Positions 9,187 to 18,935 of a stretch of DNA of 64,000 nt are shown piece after piece. The notes under the pieces are model-generated. The model made no database searches, was not told the origin of the DNA, and saw nothing but the letters and a program-made list of their open reading frames with translations. Origin of the DNA: Hyphomicrobiaceae bacterium. Lineage in GTDB: Bacteria; Pseudomonadota; Alphaproteobacteria; Rhizobiales; Hyphomicrobiaceae. How positions within the stretch are numbered: position 1 is the stretch's first letter; each line of letters begins with the position of its first letter. The stretch lies in assembly GCA_022844275.1 (NCBI GenBank), contig JALHMB010000002.1, positions 310,001 to 374,000 on the forward strand, given 5' to 3'. The translations under genes were made by a program, and so were the position numbers.

Positions 9187-10008
9187 GTGCCTCTAGCCAT
9201 AGAAGAGAAGTCTCGGCGCTTTACGGCTCTGCACGAGCGTGCCGGCACTTTCGTGATCCCTAACCCATGGGATGCCGGCTCGGCGCGCATTCTCGCCGCA
9301 CTCGGTTTCGAAGCGCTCGCCACATCGAGCGGCGCCTGCGCTGGCGTGCTCGGCCGCACTGACGGCCGCGTCACGCGCGCGGAATCCATTGCCCACGCCA
9401 AGGTCATAGTCGAAGCAACCGATCTTCCTGTCGCGGCCGACCTCGAGAATGGTTTTGGCGACAGCATCGAGGACGCCGCCGAGACGATCCGCGCCGCCGG
9501 CAGCATCGGCCTTGTCGGCGGCTCGATCGAGGATTGCGCGGGGCCGGGCAAGGGGATTTACGATTTCGAGCACGCGGTCCGGCGCGTGGAGGGCGCTGTT
9601 GCCGCGGCGCGCGCCCTGCCCTTCCGGTTCGTATTCACGGCGCGGGCTGAGAACTTCATCCGCGGCAATCCTGATCTAGACGACACCATTCGTCGCCTCA
9701 AGGCCTATGAGAAGGCGGGTGCCGACGTTCTCTTCGCACCGGGACTGCCGGACATCGATGCCGTGCGCCAGGTGTGCGCGAGCCTCGAGCGTCCCTTCAA
9801 CTTCATGGTCGGGATCAAGGGGCGCTCGTTCAGCGTCGCCGATCTCACGGCTGCCGGCGTCAAGCGTATCAGCCTCGCGACGTCACTCTATCGTGCAGCC
9901 ATGACCGGGCTCATCGATGCTGCGCACGAGGTGAAGGAGCAGGGTACCTTCGGCTATCTCGAACACTCGGTGCCGACGCCCGATCTCAACAAGCTGCTGG
10001 GCGGCTGA
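9187..10008 (+). CDS. Isocitrate lyase / PEP mutase family protein
   Basis: 273-residue TIM-barrel enzyme of the ICL/PEPM superfamily, cytosolic. These enzymes make or break C-C or P-C bonds next to a carboxylate using Mg2+. Visible are NPWDAGSAR near residue 26, the metal-binding acidic strand ADLENGFGD, and GSIEDC, all typical of the small bacterial members often annotated as 2-methylisocitrate lyase/PEP phosphonomutase. The lyase signature KKCGH is not present, so a true isocitrate lyase is unlikely; oxaloacetate-decarboxylase-like activity is possible. GTG 9187 follows AGGAGGGTGAC, a strong ribosome site. Confidence 0.85.
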   Translation: MPLAIEEKSRRFTALHERAGTFVIPNPWDAGSARILAALGFEALATSSGACAGVLGRTDGRVTRAESIAHAKVIVEATDLPVAADLENGFGDSIEDAAETIRAAGSIGLVGGSIEDCAGPGKGIYDFEHAVRRVEGAVAAARALPFRFVFTARAENFIRGNPDLDDTIRRLKAYEKAGADVLFAPGLPDIDAVRQVCASLERPFNFMVGIKGRSFSVADLTAAGVKRISLATSLYRAAMTGLIDAAHEVKEQGTFGYLEHSVPTPDLNKLLGG

Positions 10009-10024
10009 GCGCGCCGCGCCGAAT

Positions 10025-10468
10025 TCAGCCGCGCGCCTCGGCAGCGAGGCGCGCGATCGTCTCACGGTGCTTGTCGAGCGGCTGGCCGGCAGCCGTGGCA
10101 GCCTTCAACAGATCGTCGATCGGCTCGCCACGGGCGGCGCGCGCGATGGCCCAGAGCAATGCCGAGCGAAATCCGCTGGCGCAGAAAACCAGTATAGGCC
10201 CGTCGGCACTGTCGAGAACCGTGTTGAGTTGCCGGGCATGCTCGGCCGTAAGCGTCGGCATGGTGAAGGTAATGTGGTGGCACGCGATTCCGGCCGCTGT
10301 CGCCGCTTCGTCGAGGCTCGTTTTGGGCGGCTGCCCGATCCACGCCTCGCCTTCGGGGCGGTTGTTGACGATGGCGCGGAAGCCCCGCTTGGCCACTTCG
10401 GCAAGATCCTCAGGCTTGAGTTGGCCGCAGACGGCGACATTCGGGGTGAGATGGGAGAATTCGGGCAA
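10025..10468 (-). CDS. TIGR01244-type sulfurtransferase/phosphatase (DUF442)
   Basis: 147-residue protein of the DUF442 family, related to protein tyrosine phosphatases and found in some beta-lactamase-hydrolase-like fusion proteins. The catalytic loop is FCASGFRSALLW, a CX5R signature with Cys at about residue 113 and Arg at about 119. In this family the domain is often linked to sulfide or persulfide handling, but here there is no ETHE1-type dioxygenase beside it. It is convergent with the ICL-family gene. Function beyond the fold is inference. Confidence 0.85.
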   Translation of the reverse strand: MPEFSHLTPNVAVCGQLKPEDLAEVAKRGFRAIVNNRPEGEAWIGQPPKTSLDEAATAAGIACHHITFTMPTLTAEHARQLNTVLDSADGPILVFCASGFRSALLWAIARAARGEPIDDLLKAATAAGQPLDKHRETIARLAAEARG

Positions 10469-10853
10469 GCTCGGGTCTCCAGCTCAGGCGCGGGGATCGT
10501 CCGCTTCATGCGGCAATTCCGGCTGGTCGGTCATGAGCGGACGCTAGCAGGCCCTAGCCGCGCGTCAATTATGATGCGCAGCTGCGCGCATCTCATTCGG
10601 CGATCGATTGATTGTCTAGTTCAATTAACGGGTTATCGGCGACGGCATTCCGTGCGCGGATTTCTTGCTGCAACGCAAAATATGCCAGCGTTTACAATAA
10701 GAAGTCCAATGTGTAAGAATTCTAATATTCGAGGAGTCTCGCCCGGGTGGTGGTCGGCTTCGAAGACGACAGTCTTCATCGTGCGACTCGTACCGGGGCG
10801 GGACTGGCAATCTCCGCAAAGTCGGTACGATAGACAAGGCGGAGAGGTATCCA
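10469..10853. other. Intergenic region upstream of the formate dehydrogenase operon
   Basis: 385 bases without a convincing gene, and clearly more AT-rich than its surroundings between about 10,600 and 10,730. It should hold the fdh promoter. A dyad with seven-base arms (GATGCGC/GCGCATC) lies at 10573-10592, and an inverted TTGA/TCAA pair spans 10608-10624. The latter is 17 bases long, so it does not match a 14-base FNR/Anr site. No regulator can be assigned. Confidence 0.4.
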
Positions 10854-13800
10854 ATGAACGTGCAATTCTCACGACGTCAGTTCCTTAAGGGAACGGGCGC
10901 GGGAGTTGCGGGTTCGGCGATCGGAGCCTTTGGCTTCGGGGGAGCTGAAGTGGCGCTCGCGCAGGCAGCGCATTCCTTCAAGCTCTCGAAAGCGACCGAA
11001 ACCCGTAACACATGCCCGTACTGCTCGGTGAGCTGCGGGATGATCCTTTACAGCCGCGGTGATGTGAAGAAAGGCGAGAAGGCCGAGATCTTCCACATCG
11101 AAGGCGATGTCGACAATCCGGTGAACCGCGGCACGCTGTGCCCGAAGGGCGCCGGCGCGCTCGACTTCGTCCACTCGAAGCAGCGCGTCACCCGGCCCAT
11201 GCATCGGAAGCCGGGCAGCGACAAGTTCGAGCCGGTCTCCTGGGATTTCGCGATGGAGCGCATCGCGAAGCTCATGAAGGAGGACCGCGACGCGAACATC
11301 ATCGAGAAGACGCGCGACGGCGTCACGGTTAACCGCTGGCCGACTATGGGTTTCCTCGCCGGCTGTGCCACCTCGAACGAGGCTGGCTGGCTGACCTGGA
11401 AGGCCGTTCGCGGTCTCGGCATCGTGGCAGTCGATAATCAGGCGCGTATCTGACACGCCCCGACGGTGGCCAGTTTGGCTCCGACATTTGGGCGTGGTGC
11501 GATGACGAATTCCTGGACCGACATCAAGAATGCGGATGTCGTGCTGATTATGGGCGGCAATGCGGCCGAAGCGCATCCGTGTGGCTTCAAGTGGGTCACG
11601 GAAGCCAAGCACCATAACAAGGCGCGGCTCATCGTCGTCGATCCGCGATTTACGCGCTCGGCTTCGGTCTCGGACTTCTACTGTCCGATCCGCGCTGGCA
11701 CAGATACCGCGTATCTGCTCGGCATCATCAACTACCTGCTGACGAACGACAAAATCCATCGCGAGTACGTGGCGAACTACACGGACGTCTCGTTCATCGT
11801 GAAGGAGGGCTTCGCGTTCGATGAGCAGGAAGGTGTGTATTCCGGCTTCAACGCCAACAACCGGACGTACAATCGCGACACCTGGGACTACGAGATCGGG
11901 CCCGACGGCTTCGTCGTACGCGATACTACTCTCGAAAACCCGCGTACGGTCTACGAGCTTCTGAAGAAGCATGTCGCGCGCTACACGCCGGAGATGGTGG
12001 AGCGTATCTGCGGATCGCCGAAGGACAAGTTCCTGAAGGTCTGCGAGATGATCTCATCGACCGCCAATGGCGAGAAGTCGATGACGATCATGTACGCGCT
12101 GGGCTGGACGCAGCACAGCCACGGCTCGCAGAACATCCGCACGGCTGCCATGATCCAGCTTCTGCTGGGCAACCAGGGCATCCCGGGCGGCGGCGTCAAT
12201 GCGCTGCGCGGACATTCCAACGTCCAGGGACTGACGGACATCGGCCTGCTCTCGCAGTCGACGCCCGGCTATCTCGGCCAGCCCCGTGACAGCGAGCCGA
12301 CACTCGCGGCGCATATGGCGAACCGGAACTTCCGGCCGCTGCAGCAGAACTCGGTGAGCTTCTGGCAGAACTACAAGAAGTTCTACGTCAGCTTGCTGAA
12401 GTCGATGTACGGCGCGAATGCGACGGCCGAGAACGACTTCGGCTATGAGTGGCTGCCGAAGCTCGACAAGGTCTACGATACACTGCAGATGTTCGAGCTG
12501 GTCTACCAGGGTCAGATCAACGGCTTCGTCTGCCAGGGCTTCAACCCGCTGCTCTCCGTGCCCAACAAGGGTAAGATGATTGCGGGGCTCTCGAAGCTGA
12601 AGTTCCTGGTGTCGATCGATCCGCTCGAGACGGACACGGCGAAGTTCTGGGAGAACCACGGCGAGGCCAATCCGGTCGACCCGTCGAAGATCCAGACCGA
12701 AGTGTTCATGCTGCCGGCGACGTGCTTCGCCGAGGACGAAGGCTCGTTTACGAACTCCTCACGAACCATCAACTGGCGCTGGAAAGCGGCGGACGGTCCG
12801 GGCGAGGCGCGGAACGACATCGCGGTCATGTCGGAGCTCTTCCTGCGCATTCGCGAGCTCTATCAGAAGGAAGGTGGCAAGGTTCCTGATCCGATCATCA
12901 AGGTCGACTGGAACTACAAGGATCCCAAGCTACCGACGGCCGATGAACTCATGCGTGAGATCAACGGCAAGGCCGTAACGGACATTCCCGATCCGGCGGA
13001 TGCGACGAAGACCCTCTACAAGGCGGGTCAGCAGATCGCCTCCTTCGCCCAGCTTCGGGATGACGGCTCGACCTCGTCGGCGTGCTGGATCTACACCGGA
13101 GCCTACACCGAGCGCGGCAACATGACGGCGCGACGCGACAATTCCGACCCGTCAGGCAAGAACGTGTTCGGGAACTGGGGCTTCGCGTGGCCGGCCAACC
13201 GCCGCATTCTCTACAACCGTGCCTCGGCGGATCCGTCCGGCAAGGCATGGAGTGAGCGCAAGTCCTACATCACCTGGAACGGCAAGACCTGGTCCGGGCC
13301 TGATGTTCCCGATTATGGTCCGACGCTCGCGCCGGAGAGGAATGCCGGTCCCTACATCATGAACGCGGAGGGCGTCGCCCGTTTCTTCGCCCGCAAGCTC
13401 ATGGCAGAGGGGCCATTCCCCGAGCACTACGAGCCGTTCGAGAGTCCGGTTGCAAACGCCTTGCATCCGAAGATGTCCACGAACCCCGCAGCTCGCGTGT
13501 TCAAAGCGGACGGCGCCGCGTTCGGTACATCGAAGGACTTCCCCTATGTGGCGACGACCTATCGACTGACCGAGCATTTCCACTGGTGGACGAAGACCAA
13601 CAAGCTGAATGCGATCACTCAGCCTGAGTTCTTCGTCGAGATTTCTCCCGAGCTTGCAAAGGAGAAGAATATCTCGAACGGCCAGTGGGTGAAAGTGTCG
13701 TCGAACCGTGGCTCGGTCAAAGGCAAGGCGGTGATCTCCAAGCGCATCTCCTCGCTGATGGTCGATGGAAAGAAGATCCATCACGTCGGCATGCCGATCC

Positions 13801-13943
13801 ACTACGGTTTCATCGGCGAGACCAAGAAGGCGATCGGCGTGAACTCGCTGACGCCTTACGTCGGCGACGCCAATACCCAGACGCCGGAATACAAGGCGTT
13901 CCTCGTCAACATCGAGCCGCTCAGCGGCCCGGCCATAAGCTGA
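10854..13943 (+). CDS. fdhA: Formate dehydrogenase-N-type alpha subunit, selenoprotein (in-frame UGA = Sec200)
   Basis: Molybdenum/tungsten bis-MGD formate dehydrogenase catalytic subunit, 1029 residues if the TGA at 11451-11453 is read as selenocysteine. The flanking residues NQARI-Sec-HAPTVASLAPTFG match the active site of E. coli FdnG. A Tat signal (SRRQFLKG, residues 6-13) predicts export, so formate is oxidised on the periplasmic face. A [4Fe-4S] cluster is bound by C54, C57, C61 and C96. The stop is followed 12 bases later by fdhB. The presence of fdhE, selA, selB and tRNA-Sec downstream strongly supports recoding rather than a nonsense mutation. It would appear as two genes to software unaware of Sec. 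Confidence 0.96.
11451..11483 (+). promoter_or_regulatory. Selenocysteine UGA codon and bacterial SECIS hairpin in fdhA
   Basis: TGA at 11451-11453 is followed by a short hairpin in the coding sequence. The outer stem is CGG (11464-11466) with CCG (11481-11483), and the inner stem is GCC (11469-11471) with GGC (11477-11479) around the loop AGTTT. A small bulge sits on each side. Position and size fit bacterial SECIS elements that bind the SelB C-terminal winged helices. The hairpin is inferred by eye, not folded computationally. Confidence 0.75.
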
Positions 13944-13955
13944 GGGAGGGCTGAC

Positions 13956-14861
13956 ATGTCTCAACTTCAACCGTCATTCGGCCTGACCAAGCGCTCCGCG
14001 ACCACCGGGGCTCTCGCGCCTGCCAAGGCGGAGACACCGGTCGCCAAGTTGATCGATGTCTCGAAGTGCATCGGCTGCAAGGCGTGCCAGGTCGCGTGCA
14101 TGGAGTGGAACGATCTGCGCCAGGACATAGAGGAGAACGTGGGTCTGTACGACAATCCCCACGATCTCTCGCCGAACACCTGGACGCTGATGCGCTTTGC
14201 CGAGTGGGACAATCCCGAACGCAATCAGTTCGAGTGGCTCATCCGCAAGGATGGCTGCATGCACTGTCAGGATCCGGGTTGTCTCAAGGCCTGCCCGTCG
14301 CCCGGCGCGATCGTGCAGTACTCCAACGGTATCGTCGACTTCATCTCGGCGAACTGTATCGGCTGCGGGTATTGCGTGAAGGGCTGTCCCTTCAACATTC
14401 CTCGCATCTCAACCGCGGACAACAAGGCCTACAAGTGCACGCTCTGCTCGGACCGCGTTGCTGTCGGTCAGGGCCCGGCCTGCGCCAAGGCTTGTCCAAC
14501 GAAGGCCATCACCTTCGGCACCAAGGACGAGATGAAGAAGCTCGCCGCCGAGCGCGTCGTGGACCTCAAGGATCGCGGCTACGCGCAGGCTGGCCTCTAC
14601 GATCCGCCGGGTGTGCAGGGCACGCATGTGATGTACGTCCTGCACCACATCGACAAGCCGCAGCTCTATGCCGGCTTGCCGCTGAACCCCCGGATCAGCC
14701 CGCTCGTCGAGCTCTGGAAGGGGGCCGGCAAGTATGCCGGTCTCGCACTTCTCGGCCTGACGGCAGCCTTCGGCGTCGTTCATCATCTGCTTGCGGGCGC
14801 CAACCGCGTCACGGAAGAGGATGAAGAGAACGCCGAGAAATTGCGGGGAGGTGGCGCATGA
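13956..14861 (+). CDS. fdhB: Formate dehydrogenase iron-sulfur (beta) subunit
   Basis: FdnH-like electron-transfer subunit of 301 residues. Four ferredoxin-type cysteine groups are visible: [11 protein letters not shown] (from about residue 37), [24 protein letters not shown] and CTLCSD followed by CAKAC, enough for four [4Fe-4S] clusters. A single C-terminal membrane segment ([20 protein letters not shown], about residues 261-280) anchors it to the periplasmic side of the membrane. It passes electrons from the selenoprotein alpha subunit to the cytochrome b subunit. Its stop overlaps the next start by ATGA, so translation is coupled. Confidence 0.95.
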   Translation: MSQLQPSFGLTKRSATTGALAPAKAETPVAKLIDVSKCIGCKACQVACMEWNDLRQDIEENVGLYDNPHDLSPNTWTLMRFAEWDNPERNQFEWLIRKDGCMHCQDPGCLKACPSPGAIVQYSNGIVDFISANCIGCGYCVKGCPFNIPRISTADNKAYKCTLCSDRVAVGQGPACAKACPTKAITFGTKDEMKKLAAERVVDLKDRGYAQAGLYDPPGVQGTHVMYVLHHIDKPQLYAGLPLNPRISPLVELWKGAGKYAGLALLGLTAAFGVVHHLLAGANRVTEEDEENAEKLRGGGA

Positions 14862-15547
14862 CACAACACAGGGATGGCGAGGCGCACCTACAGGTGCCTC
14901 GCTACTCCGGCAGCGCACGCATTAACCATTGGGTCGTCGCGATCAGCTTCGTATTGCTGATGATCAGTGGGCTCGCGCTGTTTCACCCGAGCCTCTACTG
15001 GCTGACGGGCCTATTCGGCGGCGGGCCGACGGCCCGCTGGATCCATCCTTGGCTCGGCGTGGTGCTCATCATCGGCTTCTTCGGGCTGTTCTTCCGCTTC
15101 TTTGCGGCGAACCTGCCGGAGCGGACGGATTGGGTCTGGCTCGCGCGCCTTCGCCATGTCCTCGCGGGGCGCGAGGAGTACCTGCCAGAGATAGGCAAGT
15201 ACAATGCGGGCCAGAAGTTCGTCTTCTGGGCGCAGGCCATTCTGGTGCTGGTCATGTTCGTGACGGGCATCGGGCTCTGGCCGGCCGGTCTCGCCTACTT
15301 CGAGCAGCTCCTGGGCTTCAAGGCGACCATCGACCAGCGGCGCCTTGCGGCGGTTATCCATGCCGGGTCGGCCGTGATGACGATCGCGATCTGGATCATC
15401 CACGTCTATGCAGCGATCTGGGTTCGTGGCACGATCAGCGCCATGACGCGCGGCACGGTGACGGGCGGCTGGGCTTGGCGGCACCATCGCAAGTGGCTGC
15501 GCAAGGAAATCGGTAAGGAGCCGGGCGGGCCTCAGCCTGCCGAGTAA
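14858..15547 (+). CDS. fdhC: Formate dehydrogenase cytochrome b556 (gamma) subunit
   Basis: Membrane di-haem b subunit of 229 residues with four hydrophobic segments (about residues 24-43, 59-80, 118-138 and 156-178), matching FdnI/FdoI. Histidines in INHWVV, near HPWLGV and in the last two segments are candidate haem ligands. It transfers electrons from FdhB to the quinone pool. The start ATG overlaps the fdhB stop (ATGA). Together with fdhA and fdhB it forms a complete respiratory, quinone-reducing formate dehydrogenase. Confidence 0.93.
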   Translation: MTQHRDGEAHLQVPRYSGSARINHWVVAISFVLLMISGLALFHPSLYWLTGLFGGGPTARWIHPWLGVVLIIGFFGLFFRFFAANLPERTDWVWLARLRHVLAGREEYLPEIGKYNAGQKFVFWAQAILVLVMFVTGIGLWPAGLAYFEQLLGFKATIDQRRLAAVIHAGSAVMTIAIWIIHVYAAIWVRGTISAMTRGTVTGGWAWRHHRKWLRKEIGKEPGGPQPAE

Positions 15548-15584
15548 GGCTTGAGTGTGAGAGTGACAGAAATCCGAGGCTTGG

Positions 15585-16523
15585 ATGCCGCGTGACGGTT
15601 CCAGACGCCCGGCCGGCGATGCCGTGCCGTTGGCCCCCATGGATATCGGCGAAGTGGCGAACCCGCCTTTCGCCGTGCTCCCCGATCCTGGCCGAATTTT
15701 TCTCGCGCGCAGCGAGCGCTTTGCCGCGCTCGCGCCCGGACACGAGCTTGAGCCTTATCTGCGCCTGCTATCTGAGATCACGCGAGCGCAGAACGACATC
15801 CTCGCTGACCTGCCCGACCCTGCTCTGCCGTCGCCTGAGCGCCTTGCGCTTGCGCGCGAAAACACCATGCCGCCCATTTCGACCGGCCAGATCGCGCTCG
15901 ACGAGACGGCGGACGAGACTTTCGACGCGCTCCTGAAGAAGCTGGCGGACGCCGATCTTGCGGAGACCTCCCGCGCCGCGCTGGAGACCGTCCAGAAGGC
16001 CGGCCGCGATGCGCGCCGGCTCATGATGCAGGCTGTCATCCTCGATGAGATCCCCGGCGATGCGATCGCCGAGCACGTGCTCGCTGCCGCCGCAGTGCAG
16101 GTGCTCTTCACGCGTCTTGCCGCCCGTCTCGATGTGGAGACGCTCCAGCGGGTGGCCGATGGGGCCTGCCCCTCCTGCGGGGGGGCGCCGGTGGCGAGCG
16201 CGGTCGTCGGTTGGGAAGGGGCGCACGGTACGCGCTTCTGCACGTGCTCGATCTGCGCGACACAGTGGAATGTCGTTCGCATCAAGTGTCTCGTGTGCGG
16301 TAGCGAGAAAGGCATCGCCTATCACTCGATCGAGGGCGGCAATGAAACCGTCATGGGCGAAACCTGCGAGGCCTGCGACTCCTATGTGAAGATGCTCCAT
16401 CAACATAAGGATCCGAGCCTCGAGCCGATCGCCGACGATGTGGCATCCTTGGCGCTCGACCTCACCCTCACAAAGGAGGGGTGGACACGCGCCTCGGTGA
16501 ATCCGTTCCTTATGGGCTACTAG
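15585..16523 (+). CDS. fdhE: Formate dehydrogenase accessory protein FdhE
   Basis: FdhE homologue of 312 residues, needed for maturation of Tat-exported formate dehydrogenases. Four CxxC-type pairs occur in its C-terminal half: CPSCGG, CTCSIC, CLVCGS and CEACDS, the rubredoxin-like iron-binding motifs that define the family. ATG 15585 is preceded by GAGG about nine bases upstream. The gene follows fdhC by 37 bases. Its stop codon TAG is the first three bases of a palindromic element, so the 3' end of the gene has been set by that repeat. Confidence 0.93.
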   Translation: MPRDGSRRPAGDAVPLAPMDIGEVANPPFAVLPDPGRIFLARSERFAALAPGHELEPYLRLLSEITRAQNDILADLPDPALPSPERLALARENTMPPISTGQIALDETADETFDALLKKLADADLAETSRAALETVQKAGRDARRLMMQAVILDEIPGDAIAEHVLAAAAVQVLFTRLAARLDVETLQRVADGACPSCGGAPVASAVVGWEGAHGTRFCTCSICATQWNVVRIKCLVCGSEKGIAYHSIEGGNETVMGETCEACDSYVKMLHQHKDPSLEPIADDVASLALDLTLTKEGWTRASVNPFLMGY

Positions 16524-16594
16524 TGTGATGATCGAGAAATTCGCCATGCCCGACGGCGAGGTAGCGAGCGAATTTCTCGATCTGAATCACACTA
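16521..16594. repeat. Palindromic element 1 (TAGTGT...ACACTA)
   Basis: Imperfect inverted repeat. The left arm, 16521-16544, runs from TAGTGTGATG to AAATTCGC. The right arm, 16568-16594, runs from GCGAATTT to CACACTA, with a loop of about 23 bases. It supplies the fdhE stop codon. It is related to the element that follows by its TAGTGT/ACACTA ends and its TTCGC inner arm edge. No U-tract follows, so it is not a canonical terminator, but the RNA hairpin would be strong. Confidence 0.8.
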
Positions 16595-16608
16595 GAAGGT
16601 TCATGATC

Positions 16609-16686
16609 CTAGTGTCCCTTTTGATTCCGAAGTTCGCTCGACGGGCCGGCACCGAGCTATGGCGAACTTCGGAATCGGGACACTAG
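16609..16686. repeat. Palindromic element 2 (CTAGTGTCCC...GGGACACTAG)
   Basis: Inverted repeat with left arm 16609-16637 and right arm 16662-16686. The outer ten bases CTAGTGTCCC/GGGACACTAG are perfect, and the inner GATTCCGAAGTTCGC/GCGAACTTCGGAATC arms are perfect over 15 bases. A four-base run in the left arm has no partner. It ends 21 bases before the selA GTG. It could cause attenuation between fdhE and selA, or protect the upstream mRNA 3' end; both are inference. Confidence 0.85.
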
Positions 16687-16707
16687 AAAGAGAGCCTGGA
16701 GCGAGGT

Positions 16708-18138
16708 GTGAGCAAGGTATCCGGTCCGATACCCTCAGTGGACGAGGTGCTGCGTGGCGAGGCCGGCCGTGTGGTCGTCGCGCGCTTTGGCCACGTCGCA
16801 ACGCTCGCCGCCGTACGCGGCGCGCTAGATGAACTGCGCGCGGCAAGGGGGCGGAACAGCGCGAATCATTCGGTGAACCGTGTGGATGCGGTCGCCGCGA
16901 TTGCAGCCCGTGCTGCCGAGGTGCTGGAGGCGGAAGATGCTCCGCGCCTGCGCCGCGTGCTCAACCTCACAGGCACAGTGCTCCATACGAATCTCGGACG
17001 CGCTATCCTGGCCGAGGAAGCCGTCGCGGCCGCTGCTGCCGCGATGCGCGCACCCGCTGCTCTAGAGTTCGATCTCGAAAGCGGCAGCCGTGGCGAGCGC
17101 GATGACATCGTGCGCGGGCTCATCTGCGAGCTGACCGGGGCCGAGGATGCGATCCTCGTCAACAACAATGCCGCTGCCATCCTGCTCGTGCTCAACACGC
17201 TCGCGCTCGGTCGTGAGAGCATTGTCTCGCGTGGTGAGCTGATCGAGATCGGCGGCAGCTTCCGCATGCCGGACATCATGGCGCGCGCCGGCACGCGGCT
17301 CCGCGAGATCGGCACCACGAACCGCACGCACTTGCGCGATTACGTCGATGCGATCGGCGACGAGTCGGCCCTGCTGCTTAAGATCCACACATCCAACTAT
17401 CTCGTGCAGGGTTTCACCAAGGACGTCGGCACGGACGAGCTTGCCGTGCTCGCGCGCGAGAAGAAGCTGCCGCTCGTCGATGATCTCGGTTCGGGCACGC
17501 TCATCGATCTCGGCAAGTACGGCCTGCGCCGAGAGCGCACCGTGCAAGACGCGCTCAAGGACGGCGCCGATCTCGTGACCTTCTCTGGCGACAAGCTGCT
17601 CGGTGGTCCGCAGGCCGGCTTCATCGTCGGGCGCCGTGATCTCGTCAGGGCCTGCGCGAAGAACCCGATCAAGCGCGCCGTCCGGCTCGACAAGATCCGT
17701 CTCGCGGCCCTGGAGGCCACGCTCAAGATCTATCGCGATCCTGACCGCTTGCCGGAACGCCTGCCGACCCTCGGTTTCCTCACGCGTCCTCTCGACGACA
17801 TCCGCGCCCAGGCGGAGCGGGTTGCGGGGCCGATGTCGCGCGCGCTTGGCGTTGCTGTCGAGGTCGCGTGCTGCGCTTGCACTAGCCAGATCGGCTCGGG
17901 CGCTCTGCCGCTCGAAACCATTCCAAGCGCCGGCCTTGCTTTGACACCGCGCGCGAAAAAGCAATCCGGCCGCCAACTCGAGGCGCTGGCCGCAGCCTTC
18001 CGGCGATTGCCCATCCCCGTCATCGGCCACATAGAGAAAGGGGCTCTTGTCTTCGATTGTCGATGTCTCGACGACGAGACAGCTTTCGTCGGGCAACTCG
18101 GGAAGCTGGCTATCATGCCCGTCGAGGCTGGGCCATGA
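16708..18138 (+). CDS. selA: L-seryl-tRNA(Sec) selenium transferase
   Basis: SelA converts Ser-tRNA(Sec) to Sec-tRNA(Sec) with selenophosphate, using PLP. The length of 476 residues is typical. The PLP lysine is K296 in FSGDKLLGGPQAG, close to K295 of the E. coli enzyme, and the conserved LNLTGTVLHTNLGRA block lies near residue 90. The start is GTG 16708 with GAGCGAGG a few bases upstream. It is followed, with an ATGA overlap, by a Sel1-repeat gene rather than directly by selB. Confidence 0.96.
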   Translation: MSKVSGPIPSVDEVLRGEAGRVVVARFGHVATLAAVRGALDELRAARGRNSANHSVNRVDAVAAIAARAAEVLEAEDAPRLRRVLNLTGTVLHTNLGRAILAEEAVAAAAAAMRAPAALEFDLESGSRGERDDIVRGLICELTGAEDAILVNNNAAAILLVLNTLALGRESIVSRGELIEIGGSFRMPDIMARAGTRLREIGTTNRTHLRDYVDAIGDESALLLKIHTSNYLVQGFTKDVGTDELAVLAREKKLPLVDDLGSGTLIDLGKYGLRRERTVQDALKDGADLVTFSGDKLLGGPQAGFIVGRRDLVRACAKNPIKRAVRLDKIRLAALEATLKIYRDPDRLPERLPTLGFLTRPLDDIRAQAERVAGPMSRALGVAVEVACCACTSQIGSGALPLETIPSAGLALTPRAKKQSGRQLEALAAAFRRLPIPVIGHIEKGALVFDCRCLDDETAFVGQLGKLAIMPVEAGP

Positions 18139-18935
18139 AACTGCTCGGTCTCACATTCGGCCGCGACAAGCCTGCTTCGACCCCGCCACTCGCCGATCAA
18201 CTTCGCGAGGCTGCCGCCTTCTTTGCCGCCGAGGAATACGAGGGGGCAATCGCGGTTTGGCTGCCGCTCGCGCAGGCTGGTCATGCCGAAGCCCAGCACG
18301 GCGTTGCGACTTGTCTCATGCAAGGGCTCGGCGCGCCCGCGGACCATGAGGTCGGAGCCAAGTGGCTTCTCGCCGCCGCTGTGCAAGGTCACGTCGAAGC
18401 GCAGCGCGATATTGCCAATGCCTATCTCAAGGGCGAGGGCGTTCCGCAGAGCGATGTCGATGCCGAGCTCTGGTATCGCCGTGCCGCCGACCAGGGTGAT
18501 GCGGCGGCTCAGGACATGCTCTCGTGGCTGCTCGCGAATGAGGATGGCCGCACGCCTGACTATGGTGAGTCTCTCAAGTGGGCGCGTGCTGCCGCCGATC
18601 AGGGTATTGCGGCTTCGATGACGCGCATCGGTCTGTTCCATCACAATGCGCTCGGCGTTGCGCGTGATCCGGATGCGGCAATCGCGTGGTGGCGAAAGTC
18701 TGCCGCGCTCGGCGATGCCGATGGACAAGCCATGCTCGGCGCAGCCCATCACATCGGCCAGGGCGTGCCGCAGGATCGCGTCAGGGCCTATGCTTGGCTC
18801 ATGCGCGCGCGATGGGGCGGCAGCAAGCTGGCCGAGCGTTTCCTCAATCCGGTCTTTGCCTCGCTCACGCCCGATGAAGTCGAGGCCGGCAAGGATCTCG
18901 CACGGCGCCTCCCGGCAGCGGAGGCGGGCTCATGA
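18135..18935 (+). CDS. Sel1-repeat (TPR-like) protein between selA and selB
   Basis: 266-residue protein with about five Sel1-like repeats, each about 36 residues with a recurring A-x-x-x-x-x-G-x-G pattern; examples are [16 protein letters not shown] and [16 protein letters not shown]. These alpha-alpha repeats act as protein-interaction scaffolds. No signal peptide is evident, so it is probably cytosolic. Its ATG overlaps the selA stop (ATGA) and its own TGA overlaps the selB start (ATGA), so three proteins are made from one coupled message. It is not one of the known selenocysteine factors. A role in holding SelA/SelB or Fdh maturation factors together is pure inference from context. Confidence 0.88.
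   Translation: MKLLGLTFGRDKPASTPPLADQLREAAAFFAAEEYEGAIAVWLPLAQAGHAEAQHGVATCLMQGLGAPADHEVGAKWLLAAAVQGHVEAQRDIANAYLKGEGVPQSDVDAELWYRRAADQGDAAAQDMLSWLLANEDGRTPDYGESLKWARAAADQGIAASMTRIGLFHHNALGVARDPDAAIAWWRKSAALGDADGQAMLGAAHHIGQGVPQDRVRAYAWLMRARWGGSKLAERFLNPVFASLTPDEVEAGKDLARRLPAAEAGS

Noticed and set aside
10608-10624. FNR/Anr site upstream of fdhA
   Set aside because: TTGA and TCAA are nine bases apart, giving a 17-base dyad rather than the 14-base TTGAT-N4-ATCAA.
10854-11453. fdhA as a broken gene with a premature stop
   Set aside because: The TGA falls at the known FdnG selenocysteine site, the frame continues with matching sequence, and the Sec-decoding genes are adjacent.
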